From: JBQTII01 sp052388275
Lineage (GTDB): Bacteria; Actinomycetota; Actinomycetes; Sporichthyales; Sporichthyaceae
DNA: 8,217 nt
Assembly: GCA_052388275.1 (NCBI GenBank)
Contig: JBQTII010000005.1
Coordinates: 1-8,217 of the forward strand
Direction of reading: 5' to 3'
This document shows, piece after piece, positions 4,871-8,217 of this stretch. The number at the start of each line of letters is the position of its first letter. Within the stretch, counting starts at the first letter, position 1. The notes under the pieces were generated by a model, which was given only the letters and a program-made list of their open reading frames with translations, did not search any database and was not told the DNA's origin. A program made the translations under genes and the position numbers.

Positions 4871-6051
4871 CTCTTGGGCAGCCCCAGCTTGTGCTGCGCG
4901 ACGTAGTTCAGGACCATCTCCTTGCTGATCGGCGCCGTGCGGAACATGCGTGCGGTGAACCACAGATCCGAGAGCCCGTACTCGTTGGAGAGCCCGTTGC
5001 CGCCGTGGATCTGGATCGCGTGGTCCAGGGCGGCCACGACCGCCTCACCGGCCGCGTACTTGGCCATGGTGGCCAGGGCGCCGGCCTCGTGCACCTCGCC
5101 CCGGTCGGCGCACGCGGCGGCGTGGAAGGTCATCAGGCGCGCCAGCTGCACCTCGATGTAGGCCTTGGCCAGCGGGTGCGAGATCGCCTGGTGCGCACCG
5201 ATCGGCGTCGTCCACACGGTGCGGTCGGTGGCGTAGCGGGCGCCGCGGCTCAGGGCGTAGCGGGCGATGCCGTTGGCCTGAGACGCGGCCGCGATGCGCT
5301 CGGGGTTCAGGCCCGCGAACATCTGCGCCATACCCTGGCCCGCGGTGCCGACCAGGCCCGGCGCGGGCACGGCGACGTCGTCGAAGAACGTGGTGAACTG
5401 GTTCTCCGGGATCTGCAAGGCCGAGTCGATCGGGGAGAACGAGAGGCCCGGGGCGTCGGTGGGCACCAGGAAGAGCGAAAGCCCACCCCTGCCGTCGGCG
5501 CCGACCTCGTCGTCGCGCGCGACGACGAGAACTGCCTGCGCGTCGTCGATCCCGGAGGTCCAGTACTTCTGTCCGCGCAGGATCCACCCGTCTCCGTCGC
5601 GGTGCGCGGTCGTGGTGATGTGGTGGGTGTTGGTGCCGGCATCGGGCTCGGTGATCGCGAATGCGATGCGTTTGGTCCCATCCGCGATTCCCGGCAGCCA
5701 TTCCTGCTGCTGCGCGGGTGAGCCATGAGCGCTCAGCATGGTGCCCGCGATGGCCGGGGAGATCACCAACATGAACAGGGGACAACCGTGCGAGGAGACC
5801 TCTTCGATGACGATCGCGAGGTCGACCAGCCCCCCGCCGCCGCCGCCGTGTTCCTCGGCCAGGTGCACGCCGAGGTAGCCCGCCGCGCCCAGATCAGCCC
5901 AGAGTTCATCGGGCCGTCCACCCGCGTTGGTGACCTCGCGGAAGTAGGAGCGGCCGTACTTCGCGGTCAGCTTGCCGACGGCATCGCGAAGGGCGCGCTG
6001 CTCGTCAGTCTCTATCAGCAGGTCGTCACGCACGACTCCGTCGGCGGTCAT
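4864..6051 (-). CDS. Acyl-CoA dehydrogenase family protein (FadE-like)
   Basis: This 395-aa flavoprotein should introduce a 2,3-double bond into an acyl-CoA, feeding electrons to ETF. An N-terminal helical domain (about 1-125) carries a Gly run at 69-74 in EEHGGGGGG. The beta domain has FAITEPDAGTN (131-141) and KYWTSG (162-167). The C-terminal helical domain has QIHGGNGLSNEYG (347-359). At the position where MCAD has its catalytic Glu (YEGT), this protein reads RTAPISKEM (371-379), with no Glu. A Glu at 251 in NPERIAAA matches the place used by isovaleryl-CoA and long-chain dehydrogenases, so the base probably sits there. The same RTAPISKEMVLN ending occurs in actinobacterial FadE proteins as I recall. 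The ATG overlaps the upstream gene's stop (TGATG), with GGAGAG 5 nt ahead. It is the last gene of the catabolic operon. Confidence 0.93.
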   Translation of the reverse strand: MTADGVVRDDLLIETDEQRALRDAVGKLTAKYGRSYFREVTNAGGRPDELWADLGAAGYLGVHLAEEHGGGGGGLVDLAIVIEEVSSHGCPLFMLVISPAIAGTMLSAHGSPAQQQEWLPGIADGTKRIAFAITEPDAGTNTHHITTTAHRDGDGWILRGQKYWTSGIDDAQAVLVVARDDEVGADGRGGLSLFLVPTDAPGLSFSPIDSALQIPENQFTTFFDDVAVPAPGLVGTAGQGMAQMFAGLNPERIAAASQANGIARYALSRGARYATDRTVWTTPIGAHQAISHPLAKAYIEVQLARLMTFHAAACADRGEVHEAGALATMAKYAAGEAVVAALDHAIQIHGGNGLSNEYGLSDLWFTARMFRTAPISKEMVLNYVAQHKLGLPKSY

Positions 6052-6920
6052 CAGTTCTCTCCAGTCCAGTCGAAGAACCCACGCCCGGCCTTGCGGCCGA
6101 GATGACCCGCGGCCACCAGGTCGATCAAGATCTGCGGCGGGGCATAACGCTCGCCATACCGGGCCTCCAGGGTGCGGGCGATGTCCAGGCGCACGTCGAG
6201 CCCGACGACGTCGGACAGTCGCAGTGGTCCGATCGGATGCCCGTAGCCGAGCATCAGCGCGCGGTCGATGTCGGCAGCGTCGGCCACTCCTTCTTCCAGC
6301 ATCCGCATCGCCTCGAACGCGCTGATGTTGTCCAGGCGGCTGGTGGCGAATCCCGGGACATTGCGCACCACGATCGGTTCCTTGCCCAGCGCGCACGCAA
6401 TCGACCGGGCGGCCTCGATGCTCGCCGCTGCGCTGACCTCGCCGCGCACGATCTCCACCAGCGGGATCGACCACACCGGGTTAAAAAAGTGCATCCCGAA
6501 GAATCGCTCGGGCGCCCTCAGACCCGCCGCGAGCTCGTCGATCGAGAGCGCGCTGGTGTTGCTCGCCAAGAGGGACGGCTCGCGTTCCTGCGCTGCGGCG
6601 AGGACGTCGCGTTTGAGGTCGAGGCGCTCGGGCACCGTCTCCACCACCAGGTCAGCTTTGTGCGGCAACTCGTGGATCGCACCGACCACCGCCACCAGGG
6701 CCGGGAGGGCGTCTAGGCGAGCCGAGTCCAGCCGACCGCGTTCGACGCCGACGCCGGCCCGCGCGCAGATCGTCGCCACCAACTCCCCAGCCCGGTCGGG
6801 ATCGGGTTCGACGATGGTCGTGCGCCAGCCGGTGATCGCGAAGACGTAGGCGATCCCGAGGCCCATCGTGCCGCCGCCGATGACGCCAACTGACCCGGCG
6901 CCACCGGTGGCCCTGAGCAC
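6051..6920 (-). CDS. 3-hydroxyacyl-CoA dehydrogenase, NAD-dependent
   Basis: The 289-aa enzyme should oxidise an L-3-hydroxyacyl-CoA to the 3-ketoacyl-CoA. The N-terminal Rossmann fold has VGVIGGGTMG (11-20; G15, G17, G20) and VVETVPE (92-98). SNTSALSI (120-127) and the catalytic dyad H144 (in HFFNPV) and E156 follow. The C-terminal domain has GPLRLSDVVGLD (231-242) and the closing GRKAGRGFFDW (275-285). The Asn of the usual GFxxNR motif is Ser here (GFATSR, 190-195), as in the lambda-crystallin-like branch. Its length is normal for single-domain bacterial members. The GTG start is 8 nt after the hydrolase stop, without a clear ribosome binding site. It overlaps the acyl-CoA dehydrogenase by 1 nt and probably acts in the same beta-oxidation-like route; no enoyl-CoA hydratase or thiolase is in view. 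Confidence 0.92.
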   Translation of the reverse strand: MLRATGGAGSVGVIGGGTMGLGIAYVFAITGWRTTIVEPDPDRAGELVATICARAGVGVERGRLDSARLDALPALVAVVGAIHELPHKADLVVETVPERLDLKRDVLAAAQEREPSLLASNTSALSIDELAAGLRAPERFFGMHFFNPVWSIPLVEIVRGEVSAAASIEAARSIACALGKEPIVVRNVPGFATSRLDNISAFEAMRMLEEGVADAADIDRALMLGYGHPIGPLRLSDVVGLDVRLDIARTLEARYGERYAPPQILIDLVAAGHLGRKAGRGFFDWTGEN

Positions 6921-6928
6921 GTGACGGT

Positions 6929-7834
6929 CTAGATGTGCTTGCGGATGAACGAGGCGATCTGCGTCAGCGAGGCCCGCGCCTCGGGGAGCCGGTCGGCGAA
7001 GATCGGCCAGATGTGCACCAGCCCGTCGCCCACTGCCAGCTCGGCATCGACACCAGCGGCCTGCGCAGCCTCGACGGCGCGCGCCGAATCGTCACGCAGG
7101 GCCTCGATCGACCCCACCAGGAGCAGCAGCGGCGGGATTCCGCTCCAGTCGCCGAACAGCGGCGACACCCGTGGATTGCGGTAGTCGAAGCCTTCCGGCA
7201 CCACCATGCTGCGGATCATCTCCATCAGGGCAGAGCCCGGAACGAGCGGATCGTTAGCCGCGTTGCTGACCATGGACTCGCCGCTGAGGGTGAAGTCCGT
7301 CCACGGCGATATTGCTACACCGCAGCCAGGCAGGTCCTCACCGGCGTCGCGCAGGGCCTGGAGCAGGACCAGACACAAACCGCCACCGGCGGAGTCCCCG
7401 GTGATGGCGATGTCCGAGGCGGCCAGGCCCTGGGAGCGCAGGTAGTGAAACGCCGCCAAGGCGTCCTCGAGCTGGGCCGGGTGCGGGTTCTCCGGCGCAA
7501 GCCGGTAGTCCACCAGCAGGACCGGAATCCCCGATGCCTCGGCGAGATTGGCGCCGAAGGAGCGGTAACCATGGGCCGAGCCCATGACGTAACCGCCGGA
7601 GTGGAAGTGGATGATCGCCTTGGCATCGTCTGTGCCGACATTGCGCGCCCAGATCGCGGGTACCCCACCGGCGTCCACCTCAGTGAACTCGGCATCCGGA
7701 TCAAGCGCCAAGGTGGCAAGGGAGTCCTCGAAGATGCGCCGGAAATCGTCGATCGTGTAATTCGGGTCGGCGAGCCAGGCAGCCAGCAGTTGCTGATTCT
7801 CGGCGAAGACGACGGCGGCTTCAGGGCTGGGCAT
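6929..7834 (-). CDS. Alpha/beta hydrolase, hormone-sensitive lipase family (esterase/lactonase)
   Basis: The 301-aa protein belongs to alpha/beta hydrolase fold-3 (HSL family). The oxyanion motif is HFHSGGY (76-82), a variant of HGGG. YRLAPENPHPA (110-120) is typical of the family. The nucleophile is S148 in GDSAGG, the acid probably E244 or D248 in GSIEALRDD, and the base H274 in GLVHIW. It should hydrolyse a carboxylic ester or lactone in the cytoplasm; no signal peptide is present. The start at ATG 7834 is preferred because GAGAGG lies 8 nt ahead; another ATG at 7840 is only 2 nt from it, and a start at 7894 would overlap the upstream gene with unrelated-looking residues. It follows the flavin monooxygenase gene by 26 nt, a pairing that suits an oxygenase whose product is an ester or lactone. 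Confidence 0.93.
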   Translation of the reverse strand: MPSPEAAVVFAENQQLLAAWLADPNYTIDDFRRIFEDSLATLALDPDAEFTEVDAGGVPAIWARNVGTDDAKAIIHFHSGGYVMGSAHGYRSFGANLAEASGIPVLLVDYRLAPENPHPAQLEDALAAFHYLRSQGLAASDIAITGDSAGGGLCLVLLQALRDAGEDLPGCGVAISPWTDFTLSGESMVSNAANDPLVPGSALMEMIRSMVVPEGFDYRNPRVSPLFGDWSGIPPLLLLVGSIEALRDDSARAVEAAQAAGVDAELAVGDGLVHIWPIFADRLPEARASLTQIASFIRKHI

Positions 7835-7860
7835 GTTCATGTCCTCTCGGTGTCGGCGGA

Positions 7861-8217
7861 TCAGTGCCAGGCTGGACGGGGCGAATTGGCCCACATCTTC
7901 TTCACCCGGGGTATGACCTTCTCACCGAACAGCCGCGCGCTGTTCTTCGCATCCTCGAACGGGATGCCGCCATAGGACAGCACGACAAGAGCGGAGAAGT
8001 CTCCGACGAGATCGTGGCGCTCGGAGTACTTGGCGATGATCTGATCGGGCGTGCCCCAGTTCTGTGCCTCAATGTAGGCATTGCACGCCTCTTCCATGCC
8101 GAGCTGATTGATCAGGTCGGCACCGACCTGGTACGCCTCGTAACCCTTGATCTTCCCGAAGTGATCTCCGGCGAAGTCGTAGTGGTCCATGACCGCCATG
8201 AAGTGGTTCTTCAGGTA
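7861..8217 (-). CDS. LLM class (luciferase-like) flavin-dependent oxidoreductase, C-terminal part
   Basis: The frame is open through the right edge, so the gene is partial: about 118 C-terminal residues are present of a family normally 330-400 long. The apparent ATG at 8199 is internal, since in-frame codons for YLKNHF precede it. The end, SYGGIPFEDAKNSARLFGEKVIPRVKKM, is the usual close of bacterial luciferase-like monooxygenases, which use reduced flavin (FMNH2 or F420) supplied by a partner. IEAQNWGTPDQIIAKYSE is the helical segment typical of the same family (WGTPDQ). Type II Baeyer-Villiger monooxygenases also belong here, but the diagnostic N-terminal part is not visible. It is the first gene seen of the operon that continues with the esterase and two CoA-dependent dehydrogenases. 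Confidence 0.88.
   Translation of the reverse strand, partial: YLKNHFMAVMDHYDFAGDHFGKIKGYEAYQVGADLINQLGMEEACNAYIEAQNWGTPDQIIAKYSERHDLVGDFSALVVLSYGGIPFEDAKNSARLFGEKVIPRVKKMWANSPRPAWH

Noticed and set aside
4327..5721. 464-codon plus-strand frame
   Set aside because: Runs across the right TA genes out of frame and antisense to the acyl-CoA dehydrogenase; low-complexity composition.
5831..5849. CCG trinucleotide run
   Set aside because: Encodes the Gly run 69-74 usual in this acyl-CoA dehydrogenase family; no sign of an independent repeat function.
7835..7894. Longer start of the hydrolase at 7894
   Set aside because: Would overlap the monooxygenase gene by 34 bp; the GAGAGG site points to ATG 7834.

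Overview
The window is high-GC DNA from what is most likely an actinobacterium. The evidence is GTG starts, GGAG-type ribosome binding sites, a paired CNNM/CBS membrane-protein locus as in mycobacteria and relatives, VapBC modules, and a FadE-like catabolic operon. No species can be named from the sequence alone.

Left edge (1-205): a tandem array with a 64-bp period. Each unit ends in the T-arm, acceptor 3' strand and CCA of a tRNA, probably an arginine tRNA. The first two units are identical; the third and fourth are decayed. Then, all on the minus strand and read from right to left, comes an envelope/stress cluster: a 52-aa basic protein (3377-3219), a GlsB/YeaQ-type small membrane protein (3168-2902), a full-length CNNM-CBS-CorC protein (2726-1311) and a shorter CNNM-CBS protein lacking the CorC_HlyC domain (1305-286). 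A good match to the actinobacterial SigB/SigF stress promoter (GTTT-N15-GGGTAG, 3476-3452) lies ahead of the 52-aa gene.

Middle (3514-4870): two divergent type II toxin-antitoxin modules that share one short control region rich in CGTACG palindromes. The left module (minus strand) is a VapBC pair whose antitoxin carries a one-base frameshift at about 4146, next to a TTT-C shift-prone codon. The right module (plus strand) is a Phd/YefM-like antitoxin with a PIN toxin.

Right (4864-8217): a minus-strand catabolic operon. The order of transcription is luciferase-like flavin monooxygenase (cut by the window edge), alpha/beta hydrolase of the HSL family, 3-hydroxyacyl-CoA dehydrogenase and acyl-CoA dehydrogenase. 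The genes are packed with short gaps or a TGATG overlap. The set fits oxygenation of a substrate, ester or lactone hydrolysis, then beta-oxidation of the CoA thioester; the substrate cannot be read from the sequence.
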